Positions 35,557-42,417 of a DNA stretch of 64,000 nt are shown in pieces. Each line of letters opens with the position of its first letter. Within the stretch, counting starts at the first letter, position 1. The stretch is from assembly GCF_001954135.1 (NCBI RefSeq), contig NZ_MBEQ01000003.1:33196-97195 (forward strand), in the 5' to 3' direction. The translations under genes were made by a program, and so were the position numbers. The stretch comes from Mycobacterium sp. GA-1841 (GTDB lineage Bacteria > Actinomycetota > Actinomycetes > Mycobacteriales > Mycobacteriaceae). The notes under the pieces are model-generated. The model saw nothing but the letters and a program-made list of their open reading frames with translations, did not search any database and was not told where the DNA came from.

Positions 35557-35970
35557 CTACCCCACCATCCGCCGCGACACCGCCGCGTAGCGCCAGCGAT
35601 CGCTGCGCCGGTCGAACTTCATCCGTAGCACCGTGCCTATTGGATAGTTCGCTGCAGTCTCGCTCATCCCATCGACGAGGTCAGCGACCAACAGGTCCAG
35701 TTCGTCCGGGTGCTCGACGACGGCGGCCCACTGCGTGGCAGCGAGATGAGTTCGACACGCCGCTACGAGGGTCGAGGGCACGACGTCCATATCGCGAACA
35801 GTGGCCTCGGTTGAATAACCGTGCGACATCACGCCTTGATGCACTCGGTCACAGACGCAGTCAGGTTCTGGGCAGACGAACGGTGCGACCACAACCTCAG
35901 ATGCGATCGCCGACCACACGTCATCGGCCCGGCGCGGCGAGGTCGGCTTCAGCGCGACAAGTACTTTCAC
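35557..35970 (-). CDS. Conserved hypothetical protein with Cys cluster
   Basis: A 137-residue soluble protein. Near residue 33 it carries CPEPDCVCDRVHQGVMSHGYS, a C-X4-C-X-C cluster followed by His residues that could bind a metal. The rest is helical and acidic (HPDELDLLVADLVDGM). It resembles a family of actinobacterial proteins often found near small stress genes, but I cannot name a function. The start is GTG at 35970. The ribosome binding site is weak. Confidence 0.7.
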   Translation of the reverse strand: MKVLVALKPTSPRRADDVWSAIASEVVVAPFVCPEPDCVCDRVHQGVMSHGYSTEATVRDMDVVPSTLVAACRTHLAATQWAAVVEHPDELDLLVADLVDGMSETAANYPIGTVLRMKFDRRSDRWRYAAVSRRMVG

Positions 35971-36066
35971 GAGACCCCCGGATCATCACTGCCCGAATCG
36001 CCAGAACGTCGCCGCGTGCCCATGTCCGGACGATACCAAAAATAAGAAAATGATAAGAGGGGCAGC

Positions 36067-36081
36067 GTGGTCGCTGACCAC
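36067..36081. repeat. Short perfect palindrome upstream of membrane protein gene
   Basis: GTGGTC and GACCAC flank GCT. The palindrome lies 93-107 bases before the gene at 36174, next to an unusually AT-rich patch (about 36035-36062). It is a possible operator or part of the divergent promoter region. Confidence 0.35.
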
Positions 36082-36173
36082 CGACTGGCACCACAAACGC
36101 CCGAACAGCAGCAATATCAGAGTCTTCGGCGTGCCGGACCAGCATCGGACGCCTGCGCCGCGATGATGAAGGT

Positions 36174-36929
36174 GTGGCTGATGATACGAATGTGACAAAC
36201 GCGCAGCCGGCGGACGGGACGTCCGCACCGGATGCCGACCAAGCGCCAGGTCAACCGCACACCGTCGCCGATTCGCCGTCACAGCGCCAACGGGTCTGGT
36301 CGATGCCCAAGCCACCCGTGACGCGCAAACAGGTCGATGAATGCGGACGGATCGCACTCAACGCCGTCACGGCCGTTGTCGGGTTCATCGCCGCCGTCGC
36401 TCGATACGGCGTTCGCAGCCTCAAGGATCTGGCTCGGGTGATCGAATCAGTACCGTCGACCGTTCGCCAGCTGACCATGCTGGGTCTGCTCACATTGCTG
36501 GGAATCCTCGGCGCGATTGCGCTACCGGGGACAGTGGGGCTGGTCTGCATCATCGTGGTGATACCGGTGTGCTCGATCGCCCTCGGCGCGCTCGGCCACC
36601 GGTGGTACGGCGGGCTTGAGAGTCAGCCCGTGGCGCACGTAAAGAGCCCGACCGGAGTCTCGGTGCCCGAGTTGCAGCGATCGGTCGAATATGTCGACAA
36701 GAAACTCACCATCGCCCTCAACGCCTTCGGGGCGGAGCGTCAACAACACGCGATGATCGCCCTCTTTCAGGCCAAGACGGCCGTCGAACTCACCCTCGGG
36801 ACAGAGCAGGATGAGGCCGGCCATGTCGACGCGCTGCTGTCGGTGGAAGGCCACGACGCGCGGCCGCGGATCCGGGCCGGCTCCGCACCCAAACCCTTGC
36901 GTGAAAGCACATCGCTGGCGGCGTCATGA
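36174..36929 (+). CDS. Membrane protein of unknown function, partner of FlgT-C-like protein
   Basis: A 251-residue protein. Residues 1-45 are polar and Ala/Pro/Asp-rich (disordered). A helical segment at 55-85 precedes two tightly spaced membrane spans near 98-140 (LTMLGLLTLLGILGAIALPG and VGLVCIIVVIPVCSIALGAL). The C-terminal 100 residues form a soluble helical domain (VPELQRSVEYVDKKLTIALN onward). The start is GTG at 36174, with GAAGG directly ahead. Its stop overlaps the next gene by ATGA, so the two products probably act together. Family not recognised. Confidence 0.75.
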   Translation: MADDTNVTNAQPADGTSAPDADQAPGQPHTVADSPSQRQRVWSMPKPPVTRKQVDECGRIALNAVTAVVGFIAAVARYGVRSLKDLARVIESVPSTVRQLTMLGLLTLLGILGAIALPGTVGLVCIIVVIPVCSIALGALGHRWYGGLESQPVAHVKSPTGVSVPELQRSVEYVDKKLTIALNAFGAERQQHAMIALFQAKTAVELTLGTEQDEAGHVDALLSVEGHDARPRIRAGSAPKPLRESTSLAAS

Positions 36930-37279
36930 GCAACCGCCTCTCCGGCCACGTCGCGCTCATCGAGGACGACTACACGTTGGTCATCAATCGGGGCGCCGAG
37001 GCAGGTGTGGTTCCGGGCATGGTCTTTGCCGTGCACTCCGACTCGGATCAGGTGATCACCGATCCCGAAACCGGCCGGGAATTGGGCAGACTCACGCGCG
37101 AAAAGCTTCGGGTCCGCGTGTTCGACGTGCAGCCACTGTTCTCCCGCGCGCACACCTTCGCGCGGACCGATGACTTCCATGGGCTGTTCCAGGCGACGGC
37201 GGTGGTCACGATCCATGTCGGGGACAGCCTCGAATTGGTGACTGACGGAGCCGAGTCCCGCCGGAGGGCGTCCAGCTAG
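36926..37279 (+). CDS. Single FlgT-C-like domain protein
   Basis: A 117-residue protein made of one beta-rich domain. The stretch DYTLVINRGAEAGVVPGMVF, then an ITDPETGRELG-type loop and a VRVFDVQPLFSRA-type strand, matches the pattern of FlgT C-terminal-like domains that usually occur at the ends of larger envelope proteins. Here the domain stands alone with no signal peptide and is translationally coupled (ATGA) to a membrane protein. The gene is likely a soluble adaptor for that partner. This assignment rests on pattern memory, not a search. Confidence 0.65.
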   Translation: MSNRLSGHVALIEDDYTLVINRGAEAGVVPGMVFAVHSDSDQVITDPETGRELGRLTREKLRVRVFDVQPLFSRAHTFARTDDFHGLFQATAVVTIHVGDSLELVTDGAESRRRASS

Positions 37280-37330
37280 ACCCTCGGCCTCGGGCGCTGT
37301 CCCGCCTTGGCGGCTACCGCCCCGCTGAAG

Positions 37331-37356
37331 GGTTTCATCGTCGGTCGACCGGGCAT
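37331..37356 (+). promoter_or_regulatory. SigF-like promoter candidate
   Basis: GGTTT at 37331-37335 and GGGCAT at 37351-37356 are separated by 15 bases. The mycobacterial SigF consensus is G(G)TTT, 15-17 bases, GGGTA(T/C). Only the T to C in the -10 box departs. The -10 box ends 72 bases before the small-protein gene at 37429. Confidence 0.4.
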
Positions 37357-37428
37357 ACGACATGAGCGAACCGCACCGGCGCCCAGTGATGCCGCGGGGC
37401 GAAAATGCTGACGAGAGGTTTGATTTTC

Positions 37429-37587
37429 ATGTCCGAGAAGAGCGCACCGGCAGAAGGAGTCCCAGGCACGGCCGAGGATCAGACGGGCGAATTGAAGGAA
37501 ACCATCGGCTCTGCCGGCGTTCACGGTGACGGAAAAGAACGCGAGAAGCCACAGTCTCACGCGACGCAGGATACGGCCCGGCCATGA
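37429..37587 (+). CDS. Small hydrophilic stress-type protein
   Basis: A 52-residue charged protein without hydrophobic core. The segment GTAEDQTGELKETIGSAGVHGD recalls the G-x-x-KE-x-x-G pattern of CsbD-like stress proteins but is too short and divergent for certainty. ATG 37429 has GAGAGG ten bases upstream. ATG 37405 in frame is an alternative. The stop overlaps the DsbA-like gene by ATGA, so it heads a coupled operon behind a SigF-like promoter candidate. Confidence 0.6.
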   Translation: MSEKSAPAEGVPGTAEDQTGELKETIGSAGVHGDGKEREKPQSHATQDTARP

Positions 37588-38255
37588 AGGTACAGCCCGG
37601 GACGGTGGTGGTGTATACCGATGTGGTCTGCGGCTGGTCCACCATCGCGTTACACCGTTTCTACCGTGAACGTGAGAAAGCCGGCCTCACCGATGACGTC
37701 CGTGTCGACCTGCGCCTGTTCACCCTCGAAGACGTCAACCGGTTCCCGATTCCCAAGCGATTCCTGGACGCCGAGATACCTGTGCTCGGCTCGATCGAGC
37801 CGGACTTCGGTTGGGTGCCATGGCAATCGGATCCCTCGACCTGGCCGATCACGTCGCTACCTGCCAACGAGGCCGTGCACGCCGCAAAGCAGCAATCACT
37901 GGCAGCGGCCGAGGAATTCGACATGGCGATCAGGCACGCGTTCTTCACCGACAGCCGGCCCATCTCGTTGATCCATGAGCTCGTGGACATCGCTGCCCAC
38001 TGTCCCGGGGTGGACGCGGACCAGATCGCGGAGGCCCTGGACACGGGCAGTGCGCGGGCAGCGATGATGCACGACTACCGCGAGCACGTCTCCGACGTGC
38101 AGGGCAGTCCGCACTTTTTTCTGGCTGACGGCTCTGATGTCCACAATCCAGGCATCGAGCTGCACTGGGTCGGAGAGCCGGGCGCGGGCTTCCCGGTGAT
38201 CGATTCCGACGACAAGGCCGCCTTCGCCCGACTGGTCGAACAGGCGAGCCGTTGA
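37584..38255 (+). CDS. DsbA-family thioredoxin-fold protein (FrnE-like)
   Basis: A 223-residue cytosolic DsbA-family protein. The N-terminal strand VVVYTDVVCGWSTIALHRF holds the active site, C-G-W-S, so only the first cysteine of the usual CXXC is kept. Late blocks QGSPHFFLADG (with cis-Pro loop GSPHF) and the helical insert match FrnE/2-hydroxychromene isomerase-like members. A single-Cys site suggests a glutathione- or mycothiol-linked transferase or isomerase rather than a dithiol oxidase. ATG lies inside the stop of the previous small gene. No signal peptide. The SDR gene follows directly. Confidence 0.88.
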   Translation: MKVQPGTVVVYTDVVCGWSTIALHRFYREREKAGLTDDVRVDLRLFTLEDVNRFPIPKRFLDAEIPVLGSIEPDFGWVPWQSDPSTWPITSLPANEAVHAAKQQSLAAAEEFDMAIRHAFFTDSRPISLIHELVDIAAHCPGVDADQIAEALDTGSARAAMMHDYREHVSDVQGSPHFFLADGSDVHNPGIELHWVGEPGAGFPVIDSDDKAAFARLVEQASR

Positions 38256-38284
38256 CCAGGCATGCCTGGGGAAAGCAGAACACG

Positions 38285-39205
38285 ATGAGTAAAGAACAAT
38301 CGGTGGCCGGCGCTACTGCGGTCATCACCGGCGCTTCGAGCGGTTTCGGTCGTGGCACAGCGACGGAACTGGCCCGCCGCGGGGCCAACGTCGTGCTGGC
38401 GGCCCGCCGCGGCAATGTGCTGGATGAGCTTGCCGCCGAGATCCGAGGCGCCGGTGGCACCGCAGTGGTGGTGCCCACCGACGTGAGCAATTCCGCTGAC
38501 ATTTCCCAATTGGCGGCAACCGCCGTCGAACACTTCGGTGGTTTCGACATCTGGATCAACAACGTCGGAGTCGGAGCGCTCGGCCTGTTCTGGGACATTC
38601 CCGTCGAAGACCATGCCCGGCTGGTCGACGTCAACCTCAAAGGGCTGATCTACGGTGCCCACGCAGCGATACAGCAGTTCCGCAAACAAGGCAGCGGCAC
38701 CTTGATCAACATCGGCTCGGTGGACAGTGAAGTGCCGCTGGCCTACCAAACCTCTTATGCGGCCACCAAAGCCGCGGTTCTCAGCCTTGGTCGCTCGTTG
38801 TCCGAGGAGCTGCGCCTGGCCGGGTACGACGGAATCAAGGTCGGCACCATCATGCCGTGGGCGGTCGACACACCCTGGTGGACTCACGCCGCCAACTACA
38901 CCGGCCACGCCCCACGCATGGCCGCCATGGATGATCCGCAGATCGTCGTCGACGCGATCGTCGAGGCGTGTACCGACCCCGAACTGAAGCAACCCGTCGG
39001 GGCGAAAGGTCACCTGGCGAACCTTTCGCACCAACTGTTTCCCACCCTCACGGAACGTTTGTCGGGCAAGACCGCCGAAGCCGAAGTCGAGAAGGGTGAC
39101 CGGATGCCCCACACCACCGGCGCCATCTACGAACCCATGGCGCAGGGCACCACCGTCGGCGGCGGTATCCGCGAGCGGATGGCCGAGGAAGACTCCGGCC
39201 GGTAA
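38285..39205 (+). CDS. Short-chain dehydrogenase/reductase
   Basis: A 306-residue SDR with cofactor motif TGASSGFGRG near residues 17-26, NNVG in place of NNAG, Ser in NIGSVDSE, and YAATK as the catalytic YxxxK. The last 60 residues form an extra C-terminal extension with a Gly/Met-rich end, as in stress-associated actinobacterial SDRs. ATG 38285 is used. A TTG at 38252 overlapping the DsbA-like stop is an alternative in the same frame. It is probably the last gene of the operon that starts at 37429. Confidence 0.9.
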   Translation: MSKEQSVAGATAVITGASSGFGRGTATELARRGANVVLAARRGNVLDELAAEIRGAGGTAVVVPTDVSNSADISQLAATAVEHFGGFDIWINNVGVGALGLFWDIPVEDHARLVDVNLKGLIYGAHAAIQQFRKQGSGTLINIGSVDSEVPLAYQTSYAATKAAVLSLGRSLSEELRLAGYDGIKVGTIMPWAVDTPWWTHAANYTGHAPRMAAMDDPQIVVDAIVEACTDPELKQPVGAKGHLANLSHQLFPTLTERLSGKTAEAEVEKGDRMPHTTGAIYEPMAQGTTVGGGIRERMAEEDSGR

Positions 39206-39255
39206 AAGTGGCGCGCGGTCAGGCGACGCGGACGCGCCGGTGACCAAGGAATCCG

Positions 39256-39513
39256 CTAGTTTCCCTGGCGGAAATAGGGTTCGACCGTGCCGCTGAGCTT
39301 GACGACCATCGGATTCCCGCGGCGATCCTTGGCGGTAGGGACTTCCACACGCACCCACCCCTCGGCCACGTTGTACTCGTGCACGTTGGTTTTCTCGACG
39401 CCATTGAAGCGAATACCCACGTCGCGGCGGAGCACCTCTTCGCTATAGAAGGCGCTGCGCGGATCGATGGAGAGGTGATTCGGTGGAACGTCTGAGTTCT
39501 GATCCTGGGACAT
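39256..39513 (-). CDS. DUF3297 family protein
   Basis: An 85-residue protein that covers the whole DUF3297 family: PPNHLSIDPRSAFYSEEVLR, then GIRFNGVEKTNVHEYNVAEG and RRGNPMVVKLSGTVEPYF. Function is not known. Members are widespread small glutathionyl/stress-type proteins in proteobacteria and actinobacteria. ATG at 39513 fits the family start. A perfect 12-bp inverted repeat lies 21 bases upstream of the start codon and could be an operator or a leader hairpin. It converges on the SDR gene. Confidence 0.9.
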   Translation of the reverse strand: MSQDQNSDVPPNHLSIDPRSAFYSEEVLRRDVGIRFNGVEKTNVHEYNVAEGWVRVEVPTAKDRRGNPMVVKLSGTVEPYFRQGN

Positions 39514-39533
39514 GATGGCTTTCGTTCGACGCT

Positions 39534-39572
39534 GCGTAGGTTCTTGGACTTGATTCGCTGAAGAACCTACGC
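39534..39572. repeat. Perfect 12-bp inverted repeat
   Basis: GCGTAGGTTCTT and AAGAACCTACGC are perfectly complementary with a 15-base spacer. The repeat ends 21 bases before the DUF3297 start codon on the minus strand. It could form a stable hairpin in the leader or be a regulator site. Confidence 0.8.
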
Positions 39573-39627
39573 GACCGTCGTGTAGTCGCGAGTTCCGCGT
39601 ACCGCGGCGCCCCGGTAGTCTGATCTT

Positions 39628-39700
39628 GCTGCGGCCGTAACGGGCCGGTAAGCGCTCGACCTTCGTGAGGACCTGTTTGAAGGGGTCGAGCCGCCGCAGC
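39628..39700. other. Nested stems, candidate structured RNA
   Basis: An outer 8-bp stem, GCTGCGGC with GCCGCAGC, encloses an inner stem, GCTCGACC (39654-39661) with GGTCGAGC (39684-39691), that can extend after a 2-base bulge by TTC/GAA. The total is 73 bases. It is not a tRNA because no T-loop is present. Whether it is transcribed is unknown. Confidence 0.35.
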
Positions 39701-39925
39701 CCATGCGCGTATCGCCGGCGAAGTGAAGACTCTCCAAATTACGACGCCCGATATCCGCTCACCATGTGACCGTCGCGCTCGCTGGAAGCCACGTAACGCC
39801 AGCGAGATGGCAGATGGCCAGTGCGAGGAGTATCTGACAGGGCTTGAACGTGCGACTACTTGACCCGGTCGGACAGGGCCGATCCGAGTCGCACGACCCC
39901 CCAGCGAGGTCGTAACTGTCCCTCG

Positions 39926-39954
39926 TTGACCTGTACGCCTATCAGGCCCACAAT
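39926..39954 (+). promoter_or_regulatory. Promoter with overlapping palindrome for toxin-antitoxin operon
   Basis: TTGACC at 39926-39931 and CACAAT at 39949-39954 are 17 bases apart. The predicted transcription start, seven bases after the -10 box, is 39961, the A of the antitoxin ATG, so the mRNA would be leaderless. GCCT-ATC-AGGC at 39937-39947, inside the spacer, is a plausible site for antitoxin autorepression. Confidence 0.6.
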
Positions 39955-39960
39955 AAATGG

Positions 39961-40230
39961 ATGGCTGCAAAGACGGAACGTTTCGCAGTGCGCCTGACCG
40001 CTGAACAGGACGCGCTGATTCGTCGTGCCGCAGAAGTGGAGGGGACGGATCTGACCAACTTCACAGTGACCGCGACGCTGGCCCACGCCCGCGATGTACT
40101 CGCCGATCGCCGGCTGTTCATGCTCGACGCTCCGGCCTGGTCGGAGTTTGTGTCGGTGTTGGACCGGCCGGTATCAAACAAGCCGCGGCTGGCGAAGTTG
40201 TTCGCGGAGTCCTCGATCTTCGACGAGTGA
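39961..40230 (+). CDS. DUF1778/TacA-type antitoxin
   Basis: An 89-residue antitoxin. The N-terminal ribbon-helix-helix (ERFAVRLTAEQDALIRRAAE, residues 6-25, and the next helix) binds DNA as a dimer. The C-terminal tail (DAPAWSEFVSVLDRP, then a basic end) would wrap the toxin. This is the DUF1778 partner of GNAT toxins that acetylate aminoacyl-tRNA. There is no ribosome binding site before ATG 39961, in line with the predicted leaderless transcript. Its stop overlaps the toxin start by GTGA. Confidence 0.9.
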   Translation: MAAKTERFAVRLTAEQDALIRRAAEVEGTDLTNFTVTATLAHARDVLADRRLFMLDAPAWSEFVSVLDRPVSNKPRLAKLFAESSIFDE

Positions 40231-40741
40231 GCGGCTACGGCGCCCCCCGGCCGATCAGCGCAAGTGATGACATCGCCGAATTCGACAGCGGCGAGCCAAG
40301 CCTGGATGAGTACCTGCGAGGCCGGGCGCTAGCCAACCACGTCGAAGGTGCCTCACGGTGCTTCGTGACTTGCCGCAACGGTCGTGTCGTCGGGTTCTAC
40401 GCGCTGGCCTCAGCGGCGGTGGAGCGTGCCGATACGCCGGGGCGGGTGCGGCGAAACCTGCCCAACCCGGTACCGGTGATCCTGCTGTCGCGGCTGGCGG
40501 TCGACACCAAGGAACAGGGCGAGGGCCTAGGTGCTGCGTTGCTGCGTTGCTGCGCGACGCGATCATCCGCGCCGTGGCCGCCGCCGAAATCATTGGTGTG
40601 CGGGCGCTGCTGGTGCACGCCCTGCACGAGCCGGCCCGGGCGTTCTACGCTCATTTTGACTTCGAGCCCTCGCCGACCGATCCACTGCACCTGCTTCTGT
40701 TGATCAACAGATGCCCGCGCTCTCCTCGATCCAGACAGTGA
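40227..40741 (+). pseudogene. TacT-type GNAT toxin gene, out of frame by an 8-bp tandem repeat
   Basis: From GTG 40227 the product is a GNAT acetyltransferase of the TacT/AtaT type (PRPISASDDIAEFDSGEPSL, RCFVTCRNGRVVGFYALASA, VILLSRLAVDTKEQGEGLGAALL). After LGAALLR the frame changes to unrelated sequence ending at 40703. The proper continuation DAIIRAVAAAEIIGVRALLV, then ALHEPARAFYAHFDFEPSP, is read in another frame to a stop at 40741. Deleting one TTGCTGCG unit from the repeat at 40531-40554 joins both halves exactly (GAALLRDAIIR). As written the acetyl-CoA and catalytic C-terminal part is lost, so the toxin is off. Confidence 0.85.
40531..40554. repeat. Three tandem 8-bp units inside the toxin gene
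   Basis: GTGCTGCG at 40531-40538, TTGCTGCG at 40539-40546 and TTGCTGCG at 40547-40554. The unit length is not a multiple of three, so gain or loss of one copy by slippage switches the reading frame. Two units keep the toxin in frame. Three, as here, do not. Confidence 0.9.
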
Positions 40742-40838
40742 TTAGAACGCCCAGCGCCGCGAACTCAACTGCCGACAACGGCTGCGCCCGTCACGGCTTC
40801 GGCACCCTCGACTGCTCGCACGTCCCCTAGAAACGCAG

Positions 40839-40871
40839 AAACCCCTCCGACGCTGGTCAGAGAGGTTTTTT
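40839..40871. terminator. Possible bidirectional terminator between toxin gene and tRNA-Pro
   Basis: AAACC with GGTTT and, after one mismatch, CTC with GAG form a hairpin. It is followed by six T in the plus direction and by GGGGTTTCT in the minus direction. It sits just after the tRNA 3' end on one side and about 100 bases past the toxin gene on the other. Confidence 0.6.
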
Positions 40872-40872
40872 C

Positions 40873-40949
<77 letters not shown>

Positions 40950-41040
40950 CGTGCTTCCGGCTTGCACCGGCAGCGAGACGAAAGCTTACCGTAGCCGTCC
41001 GCCCTTCTCGTAATCCGCCCCATCGGTCACAGGTCGGCGC

Positions 41041-42417
41041 TCACTGCGCCGCGGGTTCGGCGATCGCACCGTCGGCTCCGTCGACGGCGATCTCCGGTGG
41101 CAGCTTCTTGAAACCGCCGCTCGTCACGGCCAGCACGACGACGCCGATGGCCAGCCAGCACAAGCCGAGGATGATCGCTCGGTTGTCGAGTTGCATCAGC
41201 AGATACGACGTGATGACCGCGCCGATCGCGGGCGCCACGAGATAGAGCAGCGGGTTGTGTGCCTCGCCGGCCGCGCGGCGCCGGAAGTAGTAGACGATCA
41301 CCGAGACGTTGACGAGCGTGAACGCGACGAACGCCCCGAAGTTGATGAACGACGTCGAGGTCGCGACGTCCAGGAACATCGCCAGCAGGCCCACGACACC
41401 GACCAGCACCAGGTTGGCCGCCGGGGTACGGAATTTCGCGCTGAGCGTGCCGAACACCGACCGCGGCAAGGTCCCGTCGCGGCCCATCGCGAACAACAAC
41501 CGTGACGCCGAGGCCTGCGCGGCGATGCCGGACGAGAACTGCGCGAGGATCAGCCCGGCGAGGAACAGCGCCCCGAACAGGTTGCCGCCGATCTGCTTGG
41601 CGATCTCCAGTGCCGCCGACGACGAATCGCTGAATTCCCCGCCGGGGTGCACCAATTGGGTGGTGTAGGCGACGATCAGGAAGATCGAGCCGCCGATCAG
41701 CGCGATCAGCATGATGGCGCGGGGCATGTTCTTGCGCGGTTCGATGGCCTCTTCGGTAAATGTCGTCACGGCGTCGAAGCCCAGGAAACAGTAGGCGGCG
41801 ATGGCCGCTCCGGCCGTCACTCCCCCGAAGCTCGCCCCGACCCCGGCGAACGGGCTCGCGCTGACCAACCCACCCGCCCCGCCGCTGCGGAAGACGGAGG
41901 CGACCGACAGTGCCACAAACAACACGATGACCAGCAGTTGGAACGCCATCAGCAGATAGTTGGCCTTGTCGGCCACCTTGATGCCGACGACGTTGAGGAC
42001 GGTGGTGATCAGGATGAACCCGAGCACCCACACCCAGCCGGGCACGCCGGGGAACTGCGCTTCGAGATACGCCGCCCCGATCAGCCAGATGACCATGGGC
42101 AGGAACAGGTAGTCCAGCAACACCGCCCAGCCGGTGAGGAAGCCGACACGCGGTTCGATGGTGCGGCGCACGTAGGTGTACGCCGATCCCGACACCGGAT
42201 ATGCGGCAGCCATCCGGCCGTAGCTGGAGGCGGTGAACAGCATGGCGGTCAACGCGATCAGGTAGGCCGACGCGGACGCCCCGGCGGTCGCGGCAGCGAC
42301 CACGCCGAAGATGCCGAGCACGATCAGTGGCGTCATGTACGCCAGACCGAACAACACCAGTGAACGCAACCCGAGGGCTCGCACCAAGGTCGTGGGCCCG
42401 CTGGAGTCGCGTGTCAT
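41041..42417 (-). CDS. APC-family amino acid/amine permease
   Basis: A 458-residue transporter with 12 membrane helices. The first helix carries FGLAYMTPLIVLGIFG with the unwound Gly-containing core of the APC fold, and AYPVSGSAYTYVRRTIEPRVGFLTGW is the family signature of helices 2-3. The C-terminal 25 residues are acidic. It would import an amino acid, amine or amide. Its ATG lies inside the stop of the amidase gene (ATGA), so uptake and hydrolysis are coupled. It follows the GntR-controlled divergent region. The exact substrate is unknown. Confidence 0.92.
   Translation of the reverse strand: MTRDSSGPTTLVRALGLRSLVLFGLAYMTPLIVLGIFGVVAAATAGASASAYLIALTAMLFTASSYGRMAAAYPVSGSAYTYVRRTIEPRVGFLTGWAVLLDYLFLPMVIWLIGAAYLEAQFPGVPGWVWVLGFILITTVLNVVGIKVADKANYLLMAFQLLVIVLFVALSVASVFRSGGAGGLVSASPFAGVGASFGGVTAGAAIAAYCFLGFDAVTTFTEEAIEPRKNMPRAIMLIALIGGSIFLIVAYTTQLVHPGGEFSDSSSAALEIAKQIGGNLFGALFLAGLILAQFSSGIAAQASASRLLFAMGRDGTLPRSVFGTLSAKFRTPAANLVLVGVVGLLAMFLDVATSTSFINFGAFVAFTLVNVSVIVYYFRRRAAGEAHNPLLYLVAPAIGAVITSYLLMQLDNRAIILGLCWLAIGVVVLAVTSGGFKKLPPEIAVDGADGAIAEPAAQ

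Larger units (their letters stand above)
39514..39960. other. 447-bp stretch without a gene, rich in inverted repeats
   Basis: No credible coding frame is seen on either strand. It holds three notable inverted repeats: 39534-39572 (12-bp arms), 39628-39700 (nested stems) and 39778-39806 (CTCGCTGG and CCAGCGAG around 13 bases). It ends with the promoter of the toxin-antitoxin operon. GC content is somewhat lower than in flanking genes. It may be the remnant edge of an acquired islet or carry an unannotated RNA. Confidence 0.6.

Noticed and set aside
39628..39700. tRNA-like 73-base element with matching ends and a CCA-like 3' sequence
   Set aside because: No T-arm with TTCGA-type loop, no D-arm and no anticodon arm in the right places.
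39443..39970. 175-codon minus-strand frame across the gene-free stretch
   Set aside because: It overlaps DUF3297 and the TA promoter, has no ribosome binding site and no domain-like sequence.
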